Below are positions 44,201 through 50,611 of a stretch of 55,732 bases of DNA, in pieces. The DNA lies in contig JBKEEF010000010.1 of the NCBI GenBank assembly GCA_047975765.1, forward strand, positions 1-55,732, given 5' to 3'. Below the pieces are notes generated by a model. It searched no databases. It was given only the letters and a program-made list of their open reading frames with translations, and was not told the origin of the DNA. Every line of letters starts with the position of its first letter. Position 1 is the first letter of the stretch. The stretch is from JAQWBS01 sp047975765 (GTDB lineage: Bacteria > Pseudomonadota > Alphaproteobacteria > RF32 > CAG-239). Made by a program: the position numbers and the translations under genes.

Positions 44201-44316
44201 GTGGTGGTTTCTTGAAGATGAGCAAACATTCTTCCTTCTATTCTGAATTTTTATATGAAAAAGGAAGTAAAGTTGAAGCTATTTCAGGAAATATAGGATT
44301 TAGATATACTTGGTAA
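41239..44316 (+). CDS. Autotransporter adhesin, intact
   Basis: 1,025 residues. Signal peptide to about residue 27 (ILFTTVSIAFIGVPTMSWA). The passenger (about 28-740) is rich in Asn, Ser, Gly and Ile with loose repeats such as NMNI-x-I-x-NN and GASNGNNVIVYSNN/GASDGSNMYIFDNN, typical of a right-handed beta-helix. The autotransporter beta-domain runs from about 755 (VNGAWVRSYGRHLTV) to the end, GFRYTW with a C-terminal aromatic. KFCTKHCSGNF is an unusual Cys pair within the barrel. GAGGTG precedes the ATG. Expected to be anchored in the outer membrane and to display the passenger; no catalytic domain is seen. Its N-terminal NADYSDN is shared with the partial gene at 55606. Confidence 0.92.
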   Translation: MAFFYKRILFTTVSIAFIGVPTMSWANKLTVTGDTQISNADYSDNSGDGGVVVESGNSGNPWQINLTDSLTVDNNANGIWIKGSGIATISGIGDNALITATGNSSWGVNVQGKLNLLNTDIYVSKLISSSALLGGISNTGTMSIDGGTTGKHILIENLNSSREVLGIDSTSTSANSTIRNMSIDIKNNNATSTYFSGLNTKGILNISSTLGNQWINISDNNANQFIYAISVGMNDAPNSKVNIDGMNINISNNASGNSGVKHTIGMGMTGSIKVTGASDGSNMYIFDNNKSYDWVGATESWSGSTEFYNMNIYARGNEGAYTFGLKSQSGPVKVIGASNGNNVIVYSNNTSTTRDNSAIQTGAGVRLDIENTNILVNNNVAGNYFYGIFSHNSQIKGLASGKNSIIIKENMSSGSGFYGFVNYGSMNIENMNIEISQNASANNVVGLYNSGVLNITGISSRNMIILKDNKTTIKNMNIVVDGGDFSSIGNGATFEIENTFVNVLDDSLGFNVYQGLGSNINIKNDSRVVTNSGHLMEAIGVSSGTMNVNRSYVEGSIKTDATATSNLNLSNSAIWIMREDSNLTNLNSANSQINLKSLSTAYNTLTVKNYVGTNSTVYMNTYLGGDSSPTDKIVIDGGSATGKTVLNITNRGGSGEKNVDGIKVVDAQNGAIVANGSFSLYGGKLDTGGYEYKLYQGNTSGTDTNSMYLRTNGELTDIAKGMGNVPSLTLNLAKAGMNSLHKRMGELRTANDQDVNGAWVRSYGRHLTVNDKIDSKINLYGVEGGYDHRIDTDNLSGKFYLGGMIGYLHTESVKTKSIDGNGSGNTPSVGAYATWIGNDGWFVDGVFRYFWEDLDMRSHASNGQVVQYNVKREMAAFSLEAGKQMKFCTKHCSGNFIVEPKVEVGYDVAQGKTFRTNLGDELRYGDTKSFSGKASIMFGYEYLIQYDMIAQPYIQFGVLREFEGKTKINYASATYDSALGGTSYEVGGGGFLKMSKHSSFYSEFLYEKGSKVEAISGNIGFRYTW

Positions 44317-44327
44317 AGTTTAGAAAT

Positions 44328-44357
44328 AAAAAAGCACCGCAATTACGGTGCTTTTTA
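44328..44357 (+). terminator. Bidirectional terminator after the autotransporter
   Basis: AAAAAGCACCG/CGGTGCTTTTT stem with a 6-nt loop, 11 bp after the stop and ahead of the 3' end of the convergent gene at 44376. Confidence 0.85.
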
Positions 44358-44375
44358 TAGAGAACAAGGAAAATA

Positions 44376-44714
44376 TTATTGGGTGTTTCCTGTACTTAAA
44401 TATTCAGAAACGACACCCGAAACAGTTCCTCCTGTTTGTTGGAGTTGTTGTCTTTGTTGATCTGAAAGGCTAATCCATTCAGCAAAAGTATCTTCAGATA
44501 CACCATTAAAAGCAGAAACAGCTACGACACAGCCTGCACTCAATGTGCTATTTGTGTTTTGTAAACACTCAATGAGTTGGAAGTTTTCATCGTTTACACA
44601 AAATTCAGAAATTTCATTGCTACAAACTTCAGTCACGGTTTCATATAAACCATCAGCTTTTGCTTGAGCAGAAAACATTAGTCCGATAGCTAGAAAAAAA
44701 GTAAATTTTTTCAT
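44376..44714 (-). CDS. Exported Cys-rich protein with a GLG1-like repeat
   Basis: 112 residues. Signal peptide MKKFTFFLAIGLMFSAQAKA; the mature part is about 90 residues with four cysteines in the pattern C-x6-C-x12-C-x11-C (EVCSNEISEFC, IECLQN, LSAGCVV). This spacing, with 'SEFC' and 'CLQ', resembles one GLG1/Cys-rich-FGF-receptor repeat, so two disulfides are likely and the protein should be periplasmic or secreted. I used the ATG at 44714 with TAGGAGAG upstream; an upstream frame start at 44762 lacks a site. Role unknown. Convergent with the autotransporter. Confidence 0.7.
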   Translation of the reverse strand: MKKFTFFLAIGLMFSAQAKADGLYETVTEVCSNEISEFCVNDENFQLIECLQNTNSTLSAGCVVAVSAFNGVSEDTFAEWISLSDQQRQQLQQTGGTVSGVVSEYLSTGNTQ

Positions 44715-44894
44715 CTTTATCTCTCCTAAAAAATTATATTTGGACAGTAATGATATATGCACTGTTTTTGTGATTTAAAGTCTGCCTAAAAGGATTAAAA
44801 AAGACTATCAACTAGTCTAAATTATCCAGTGCTTATTCAAGCACGCGTTCGCTGATGTCGAATTCAAAGATTTCTCATCTCCATTACCTCGTTA
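44715..44894. other. Gene-free stretch upstream of the Cys-rich gene
   Basis: Part of the 386-bp gap between 44714 and 45101 (the rest is a terminator and a tRNA). It must hold the promoter of the minus-strand gene. The only structure seen is a short inverted repeat AGACTA-TCAAC-TAGTCT near 44802; no open frame. Confidence 0.4.
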
Positions 44895-44935
44895 CCAATA
44901 AAAAAAGAGCATCTAGAAAGATGCTCTTTTTTTAT
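44895..44935 (-). terminator. Terminator of tRNA-Leu(CAA) with an extended stem
   Basis: A perfect 20-bp inverted repeat (44895-44914 and 44919-44938) with loop AGAA. The core is AGAGCATCT/AGATGCTCT flanked by A7/T7, and the outer three bases of the right arm are the tRNA's CCA. It would stop tRNA transcription on the minus strand. Confidence 0.88.
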
Positions 44936-45020
44936 TGGTAGGGGCGGGGAGACTCGAACTCCCAAGTCTTGTGGACAATAGATTTTGAGTCTACCGCGTC
45001 TACCATTCCGCCACGCCCCC
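44936..45020 (-). tRNA. tRNA-Leu (CAA), CCA encoded
   Basis: 85-nt class II tRNA on the minus strand. Acceptor GGGGGCG pairs with CGCCCCT (one G-U), D-arm GTGGCGGAATGGTAGAC, anticodon loop CTCAAAA (CAA), long variable arm (TTGTCCACAA), T-arm GGGAGTTCGAGTCTCCC, CCA at 44936-44938. Reads UUG codons. Confidence 0.97.
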
Positions 45021-45036
45021 TCACAAGTTGATATGA

Positions 45037-45065
45037 TAAATATATTATAAAATGCATAACGTCAA
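45037..45065 (-). promoter_or_regulatory. Candidate promoter of tRNA-Leu(CAA)
   Basis: On the minus strand TTGACG (45060-45065) is followed, after 15-17 nt, by TATATT/TATTTA-like sequence, 17-22 bp ahead of the tRNA 5' end. The -10 is weak. Confidence 0.4.
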
Positions 45066-45100
45066 TAATTTTTTTACTTTAAAATGATATTTTCTTATCT

Positions 45101-46630
45101 ATGACTGAAGATATGATGAAAATTGCTGAAGACTATTATAAAAACGCAGATTATGAAAATGCGCTTAAGTGTCTTCTTGAAATTATAAAAATAAGTAAAA
45201 ACAACGAAAAAGCACTTGTTTTGGCTGCAAATTCTTATGATTATTGTAATGATAAGAAAAAGGCCGTTTCTTTTTATCAAAAAGCAATAAAAGTAAATCC
45301 AGATTCTTTGGTTGCTCATGTGAATTTATCAATTATATATTATGAGCTTAAAGAATATGATATGGCAGAAAAATATGCTCAAAAAGTTCTTAAGAAGGAT
45401 TCTAAAAATAATTCTGCATTAATTATTCTCGGAAATATTTTTTATGGTCAAAGACAATATGAAAAAGCATTAGATTTATATTTATATTTATCTTCATATC
45501 AAAAAAACAACTATATAAGTAGTATCAATTTAGCTAATACTTATATGGAGCTTAAAAAATATCATGAAGCAGTTAAATATGCTATGGAAGCTCAAGAAAT
45601 TGCTCCACAGAAAGCTGTCCCATATTCTGTTTTAGGAAATGCTTATCGTGAACTTGAAAAAGATGCTGAGGCAATTCTTGCTCTTGAAAAAGCAGTGGAG
45701 ATAAATCCTGATGATGCATGGAACTATAATTATTTGAGTCAAATCTATCAAAAACTTGAAAAGTACAATGAAGCTTTGGGTTTTGGATATCAAGCTGTTT
45801 TGAAAAATGAGGAGTTGAACAATTCTCATCACATTAATTTTGGATATTTACTCTATGAGATCTCTGAAAAAGATATGGTATCTGTTCAAAGATTTGCTCA
45901 AGAATGGTTGGATACTTTTCCTCAAAGTGAAGTTGTTAAATATATGGCAAATGCAATTCTGAAAGAAGAAAAAATGCATCGGGCAAATGATGAATATTTA
46001 AAAAATATATTTGATGTTTTTGCAGAAGATTTTGAAACAGTTCTTTCCAGTTTAAATTACAAAGCTCCTGAATATATTGCTGAAGAGCTGGAGCGTTTTT
46101 ATGGAGAGTCACCTTCAAAAAAAATGACCATCCTAGATGCAGGTTGTGGAACTGGATTGTGCGGTCTTTTTCTAAAAAAATATGCAAAAATATTTGGGCT
46201 TCATGGGGTTGATATTTCCCAAAAGATGCTTGATGTTGCCAAACGAAAGAAAATATATAACAGGCTTTTTTGCCAAGAATTAGTTGCTTTTTTGAAGACT
46301 AAAAACAACGCCTATGATTTAATTGTTTCCAGTGACGTCTTTACATATTTTGGGGAGCTAGAGGAGCTTTTTTATGGGCTTAGAAATAGTTTAAAAAAAG
46401 AAGGAAAACTTATCTTTACTATATCAAAAAACCGAATCAATGAAGATAGTTTTTTGCTTCATACCTCTGGTCGTTTTTTGCACGATCAAAAATACATAAA
46501 AAGTGTACTTAAAGAAACGGGTTTTGAAATTGATAAATTTATAGAAAAGGTGCTTAGAAATGAGGGAGATGAAGAAGTTTCAGGATATTTAATTAGTGTT
46601 AAAAAAATGGTCCAAAAAAGCTCCGTTTAG
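45101..46630 (+). CDS. TPR-repeat SAM-dependent methyltransferase
   Basis: 509 residues. The first 250 or so are tandem TPR repeats (ALVLAANSYDYCNDKKKAV, AHVNLSIIYYELKEYDMAE, VPYSVLGNAYRELEKDAEA, ALEKAVEINPDDAW). From about 340 a class I methyltransferase begins: MTILDAGCGTGLCGLFL (SAM motif I), GVDISQKMLDVAKRK (motif II), YDLIVSSDVFTYFGEL (motif IV). The TPR part suggests a protein or glycan partner. No Shine-Dalgarno before the ATG at 45101; ATGs at 45113 and 45116 are alternatives. It is convergent with the GT61 gene and shares its terminator, whose loop includes this gene's stop codon. Confidence 0.88.
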   Translation: MTEDMMKIAEDYYKNADYENALKCLLEIIKISKNNEKALVLAANSYDYCNDKKKAVSFYQKAIKVNPDSLVAHVNLSIIYYELKEYDMAEKYAQKVLKKDSKNNSALIILGNIFYGQRQYEKALDLYLYLSSYQKNNYISSINLANTYMELKKYHEAVKYAMEAQEIAPQKAVPYSVLGNAYRELEKDAEAILALEKAVEINPDDAWNYNYLSQIYQKLEKYNEALGFGYQAVLKNEELNNSHHINFGYLLYEISEKDMVSVQRFAQEWLDTFPQSEVVKYMANAILKEEKMHRANDEYLKNIFDVFAEDFETVLSSLNYKAPEYIAEELERFYGESPSKKMTILDAGCGTGLCGLFLKKYAKIFGLHGVDISQKMLDVAKRKKIYNRLFCQELVAFLKTKNNAYDLIVSSDVFTYFGELEELFYGLRNSLKKEGKLIFTISKNRINEDSFLLHTSGRFLHDQKYIKSVLKETGFEIDKFIEKVLRNEGDEEVSGYLISVKKMVQKSSV

Positions 46631-46640
46631 GAGCTTTTTT
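46614..46640. terminator. Bidirectional terminator overlapping a stop codon
   Basis: AAAAAAGCTCC/GGAGCTTTTTT stem (46614-46624 and 46630-46640) with loop GTTTA. The TAG of the methyltransferase gene lies in the loop and first stem base. Confidence 0.88.
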
Positions 46641-46645
46641 AAAGG

Positions 46646-47839
46646 TTATAATTTCCAAAATGGTTTTCTCAGTTCTTGAAAATAGAGTTTAATTCTTTTT
46701 GCTACAATATTGTCTATTTTTCTTAATGTATTGTTTTTTGATGTTTTAACATAGGTTTTATAATAAGTCTTAATAAAATACTTTAAATATTTCTTTTTGA
46801 TAAAACCGATATCTTGTGTATTGTATTTGAAGTTATGGTCATTGAAAAAGCTTGCAAGGTGATCAGTTAATGTTATGAGTAAAGGTCCTTCACTATGATC
46901 TGTTGGTACAGGATTAGCATTGGCTGCAACATAGTAGTCATCAATTTCTTTGGCTTGATTGATAAGGATTTGCTCTTCAATCACATAGTCGCTTCTATCA
47001 AGTGCAATCACTTTTGTTTTTGGTTTTGCAAAAAGAACAAGATGTAAGGCTGTGCCTGCAAGACCAGCAATCTCTTTTGCATTATTTAGATATGAAATTT
47101 GTTCTTTGAGAGAAAGTCTTTCTGGGTAGATGATTTTATATCCATTATCTTTAAAAGTTTTTTCAATGATTTCTTCACCAAAACAAGGTGTGCCTTTTTT
47201 GAATTTTGTTCTTGAAAGATAAACTTTTTCAAAATTTTTAGGTTCAATTTTTTGAGCTATATTTTGAAAAATTTCAGTGAATTTGTCGTTATATGATGTG
47301 CTGATAACAGTTGATTGAGTAGGCACAATAATCTCTTTAAATTGAGTGATTTCTTTTAAAATTCTGACCTTATTTCTAGGAACACCTAAAAGGTCTAAAA
47401 ATTCCCAAACTTGGGGCGCGGTTTTTTTGCTTTTGCCTTCAATGAAAATGATTTCTAGGTTTTCTTCTTTATGTTCTAACCAATACCAAAGGCGGCTTGA
47501 TGTTTCTACTAGAAAATGTCCAAAGAAAGAGATAAAAAAACCACCAAAAATAACTTTTTTATTTTCATATTTTACATGATTTTTCTCAAAAGCATATCCA
47601 TCTTGTAAAGCGCCTTCAGGAGACTCTCTAAGATGGCTAGAAAGTGGAACAAATTTGCCTTTGGAATCGACAACACCACCTTTGTAGAAACTGTTCATAT
47701 TATCATGATGTTTTTGTGGAGGGAGAATATATCCATTCTCAATCGTTTTGACTGCTGCTTTTTCTTTTTTGAAATATTTTTTGCTATATTTTTCTTTGTT
47801 TTTTTCGATAAATTCTTGATCCGTATAAACTCTTTTCAT
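46646..47839 (-). CDS. Glycosyltransferase family 61 protein
   Basis: 397 residues, no signal peptide. Features of GT61 (DUF563): GGFFISFFGHFLVETSSRLWYW (the G-x-x-x-x-x-x-x-GHF-x-x-E core), VYLSRTKFKKGTPCFGEE and the late nucleotide-sugar region AGLAGTALHLVLFAKPKTKV. The N- and C-termini are Lys-rich, and it may act at the inner face of the membrane on surface polysaccharide or glycoprotein. Acceptor unknown. The convergent TPR-methyltransferase is next to it; together they could modify the same glycan, but they are on opposite strands. RBS weak. Confidence 0.82.
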   Translation of the reverse strand: MKRVYTDQEFIEKNKEKYSKKYFKKEKAAVKTIENGYILPPQKHHDNMNSFYKGGVVDSKGKFVPLSSHLRESPEGALQDGYAFEKNHVKYENKKVIFGGFFISFFGHFLVETSSRLWYWLEHKEENLEIIFIEGKSKKTAPQVWEFLDLLGVPRNKVRILKEITQFKEIIVPTQSTVISTSYNDKFTEIFQNIAQKIEPKNFEKVYLSRTKFKKGTPCFGEEIIEKTFKDNGYKIIYPERLSLKEQISYLNNAKEIAGLAGTALHLVLFAKPKTKVIALDRSDYVIEEQILINQAKEIDDYYVAANANPVPTDHSEGPLLITLTDHLASFFNDHNFKYNTQDIGFIKKKYLKYFIKTYYKTYVKTSKNNTLRKIDNIVAKRIKLYFQELRKPFWKL

Positions 47840-47875
47840 TTTCTTTGTTTCTCAGTCAATTTTGTTATTTTACAT

Positions 47876-47910
47876 AAAAAAGTATCCTGTAAAAGGTTTA
47901 CAGGATACAA
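47876..47910 (-). terminator. Terminator of the DUF2934 gene
   Basis: GTATCCTGTAAA/TTTACAGGATAC stem (47882-47893 and 47897-47908); on the minus strand it is followed by a T-run, 38 bp after the gene's stop. Confidence 0.85.
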
Positions 47911-47947
47911 TCGAAAAAGTAAAGCTTTTTCACAGAATCAAAGCAAC

Positions 47948-48196
47948 TTATTTCTTAGAAGAAGTTGTTTTTTTTGCTGTTGTTTTGCTTGTTGAAGCAG
48001 AAGCTTTTTTAGTAGTTGAAGTTGTTGAAGATTTGCTGCTTGAAGATGATGTAGAAGCTTTTTTAGAACAGTTGCAATTAGAAAGTTGTTCAACAGCTTT
48101 AGACCAGAAATACTCATCTTGACCAGCAGGGCAGCCATTATTTTGCCACAAGTAGTATGCAGCTTCTTGAATTGAATTTTCAGAACATTTTGACAT
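47948..48196 (-). CDS. DUF2934 protein with a histone-H1-like tail
   Basis: 82 residues. The N-terminal 40 (IQEAAYYLWQNNGCP, then QDEYFWSKAVEQL) match the short DUF2934 motif 'I-x-x-x-A-Y-x-L-W-x-x-x-G-x-P-x-G-x-x-x-x-x-W-x-x-A'. A Cys-x-Cys pair follows (NCNCSKK), and then about 38 residues made only of Ser, Thr, Lys and Ala, a basic low-complexity tail like bacterial histone-H1-like proteins. TGGAG lies before the ATG. It is a single-gene unit with its own terminator. A DNA- or RNA-binding role is inferred from the tail alone. Confidence 0.75.
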   Translation of the reverse strand: MSKCSENSIQEAAYYLWQNNGCPAGQDEYFWSKAVEQLSNCNCSKKASTSSSSSKSSTTSTTKKASASTSKTTAKKTTSSKK

Positions 48197-48378
48197 TTTA
48201 TAACTCCAATAATAAATAAAAACAAATTTTAAGATATATCATCTTTTACGCATAAAATAATAATACATAATTTTTATACGTCAATAGCTAATGAATGAAT
48301 TTTATTACTTGCAATTAACAATATAAGAATTTATAACCATAATATAGTTAAAATTATTTATTTTGGGAGCTTATGCTT

Positions 48379-50589
48379 ATGGAAAACACCTTGTCCAATC
48401 TATTGTCAAAAAAAGAAGTCGAAGCAATTATCAATGGCGACTATGTGAATATTTTTGCGGTTATGGGAATTCATAAAGATAAGGGAACAAAAGAAGTTTT
48501 TATCAGAACATATCAGCCTAACACAAACTCTGTTGAGCTTTTGAATGCTCAAAATAAGTCTTTTGGTTTTATGACCAAACTTGATGAAAGAGGTTTTTAT
48601 CAAATCAATCTAGGTGCAATTGAAGATTTTCATTATAAATTTAAAATTGAAAATGATAATGGTGAGTTTTATACAAAAGAAGATCCATACCGCTTTCCAT
48701 CCACTATTGGGGATATTGATGTCTATCTTTTGAGTGAAGGGAATCACTTAGAGATGTATAAAAAACTTGGTGCTCATCAAGTTGAACTTGATGGTGTCAA
48801 AGGAGTTAGCTTTGCGGTTTGGGCACCAAATGCAAAACGTGTTTCAGTGGTTGGAAATTTCAATAATTGGGATGGACGTGTTCATGCAATGCGTAAGCAT
48901 ATTTCTTGTGGTATTTGGGATATTTTTATTCCGCAAATTGGACAAGGTGAACTTTATAAATTTGAAATTAAAACACAGCAAGACTACATCCTTTTGAAAT
49001 CTGATCCTCTTGCCTTTTATGCAGAAAAGAGACCAAACACTGCCTCTGTTGTTTTTGATATTGACCAATATGATTGGGAAGATAAAAATTGGATGAGTTT
49101 CAGAAAGGAACATAATTCATTTGATCAAGCAATGTCTATTTACGAAGTTCACTTAGGTTCTTGGAGACGTAAGGGAATGTTTGGTGAAGAATATTTAACT
49201 TACCGTGAATTTGCAGACAGATTGGTTCCATATGTGACGAATATGGGCTATACTCACGTAGAGCTTTTGCCTCCGACAGAGCACCCATTCGATGGTTCTT
49301 GGGGATATCAAGTTATTGGTATGTTTGCACCAACTTCAAGATTTGGAACACCAGAAGATTTTAAATATTTGGTTGATAAATTTCACCAATCAGGCATTGG
49401 TGTGATTATTGACTGGGTTCCAGCACACTTTCCAAAAGATGCTCATGGTTTGGCAGAATTTGACGGGACAGCGCTTTATGAACATGCTGACCCAAGAAAA
49501 GGTGAACATAATGATTGGGGAACAAAAATTTATAACTTCGGTCGTACAGAAGTCTATAATTTCCTTTATGCTAGTGCCTTGTTTTGGTTGAAAGAATATC
49601 ATATTGACGGTCTCCGTGTAGATGCTGTGGCATCTATGCTTTATTTGGATTATTCAAGAAAGAATGGTGAGTGGATTCCGAATATTTATGGTGGAAATGA
49701 AAATTTGGAAGCAATATCCTTCCTTAGACGTGCAAATGAATTAGCATATTCTCAGACAGAAGGGGCAATCACGATTGCTGAAGAATCTACGGCTTGGCCG
49801 ATGGTTTCTCGTCCAACAACAATGGGAGGGCTTGGTTTTGGTTTGAAATGGAATATGGGGTGGATGAATGATACACTTCGCTATATTTCTGAAAATCCTG
49901 TTCATAGGAAATATCATCATGGGCTTCTTACTTTCGGTTTGATTTATGCTTTTAACGAAAATTTTGTATTACCAATTTCTCATGATGAGGTTGTTCACGG
50001 AAAAGGTTCTATGCTTTCTAAAATGCCAGGTGATGAGTGGCAAAAATTTGCAAACTTGCGTGCATATTATGGCTTTATGTTTACACACCCAGGAAAAAAA
50101 TTGATGTTTATGGGTTGTGAATTTGCACAAGACTGGGAATGGAATGCAAATGAGAGCCTTCGTTGGCACTTGTTGAACTATCCAATGTATAAAGCAATGC
50201 AAGATTATGTTCGTGATTTGAACTTTATGTATCGAGCAAATCCTTCGCTTTATCAAAAAGATTTTGACTATCAAGGTTTCGAGTGGATTGACCATTCTAA
50301 TGCTGATGATAGTGTGGTTTCTTATATCAGAAAAGGCAATGATCCAAGCGATTATACGATTGTCATCTGTAATCTTACACCTGTAGTTAGAGAAGATTAT
50401 CGTATTGGTGTGAATGAAAAATGTACTTATCAAGAATTTTTTAATAGTGATGATATAAAGTATTGGGGAAGTGGTGTTAAAAATGAAGGCGACATTTGGG
50501 CAGCTGATTATGGTTGGAACTTCAAACCTTTCTCAATCAAGCTCAAATTGCCACCTCTTTCTACAATCATTTTGAAGCCAAAAAGATAA
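48379..50589 (+). CDS. glgB: 1,4-alpha-glucan branching enzyme
   Basis: 736 residues. Two N-terminal carbohydrate-binding/CBM48-type domains (NWDGRVHAMRK, GIWDIFIP) precede the GH13 barrel. EHPFDGSWGYQ, WVPAHFPKDAHGL, the nucleophile Asp at about 415 (DGLRVDAVASMLYLDYSR), the acid Glu at about 468 (ITIAEESTAWP) and ISHDEVVHGKGSM mark GlgB. It makes alpha-1,6 branches in glycogen. I used the second ATG (48379): GGGAG is 9 nt upstream of it but only 3 nt from the first ATG at 48373. It opens an operon with glgX (22 bp) and malQ (17 bp). Confidence 0.97.
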   Translation: MENTLSNLLSKKEVEAIINGDYVNIFAVMGIHKDKGTKEVFIRTYQPNTNSVELLNAQNKSFGFMTKLDERGFYQINLGAIEDFHYKFKIENDNGEFYTKEDPYRFPSTIGDIDVYLLSEGNHLEMYKKLGAHQVELDGVKGVSFAVWAPNAKRVSVVGNFNNWDGRVHAMRKHISCGIWDIFIPQIGQGELYKFEIKTQQDYILLKSDPLAFYAEKRPNTASVVFDIDQYDWEDKNWMSFRKEHNSFDQAMSIYEVHLGSWRRKGMFGEEYLTYREFADRLVPYVTNMGYTHVELLPPTEHPFDGSWGYQVIGMFAPTSRFGTPEDFKYLVDKFHQSGIGVIIDWVPAHFPKDAHGLAEFDGTALYEHADPRKGEHNDWGTKIYNFGRTEVYNFLYASALFWLKEYHIDGLRVDAVASMLYLDYSRKNGEWIPNIYGGNENLEAISFLRRANELAYSQTEGAITIAEESTAWPMVSRPTTMGGLGFGLKWNMGWMNDTLRYISENPVHRKYHHGLLTFGLIYAFNENFVLPISHDEVVHGKGSMLSKMPGDEWQKFANLRAYYGFMFTHPGKKLMFMGCEFAQDWEWNANESLRWHLLNYPMYKAMQDYVRDLNFMYRANPSLYQKDFDYQGFEWIDHSNADDSVVSYIRKGNDPSDYTIVICNLTPVVREDYRIGVNEKCTYQEFFNSDDIKYWGSGVKNEGDIWAADYGWNFKPFSIKLKLPPLSTIILKPKR

Positions 50590-50611
50590 TTGAATTTATG
50601 GAGAATTTTGC

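Noticed and set aside
47862..48122. Plus-strand frame opposite the DUF2934 gene
   Set aside because: It is the antisense shadow of the low-complexity tail and the terminator, and lacks a ribosome site.
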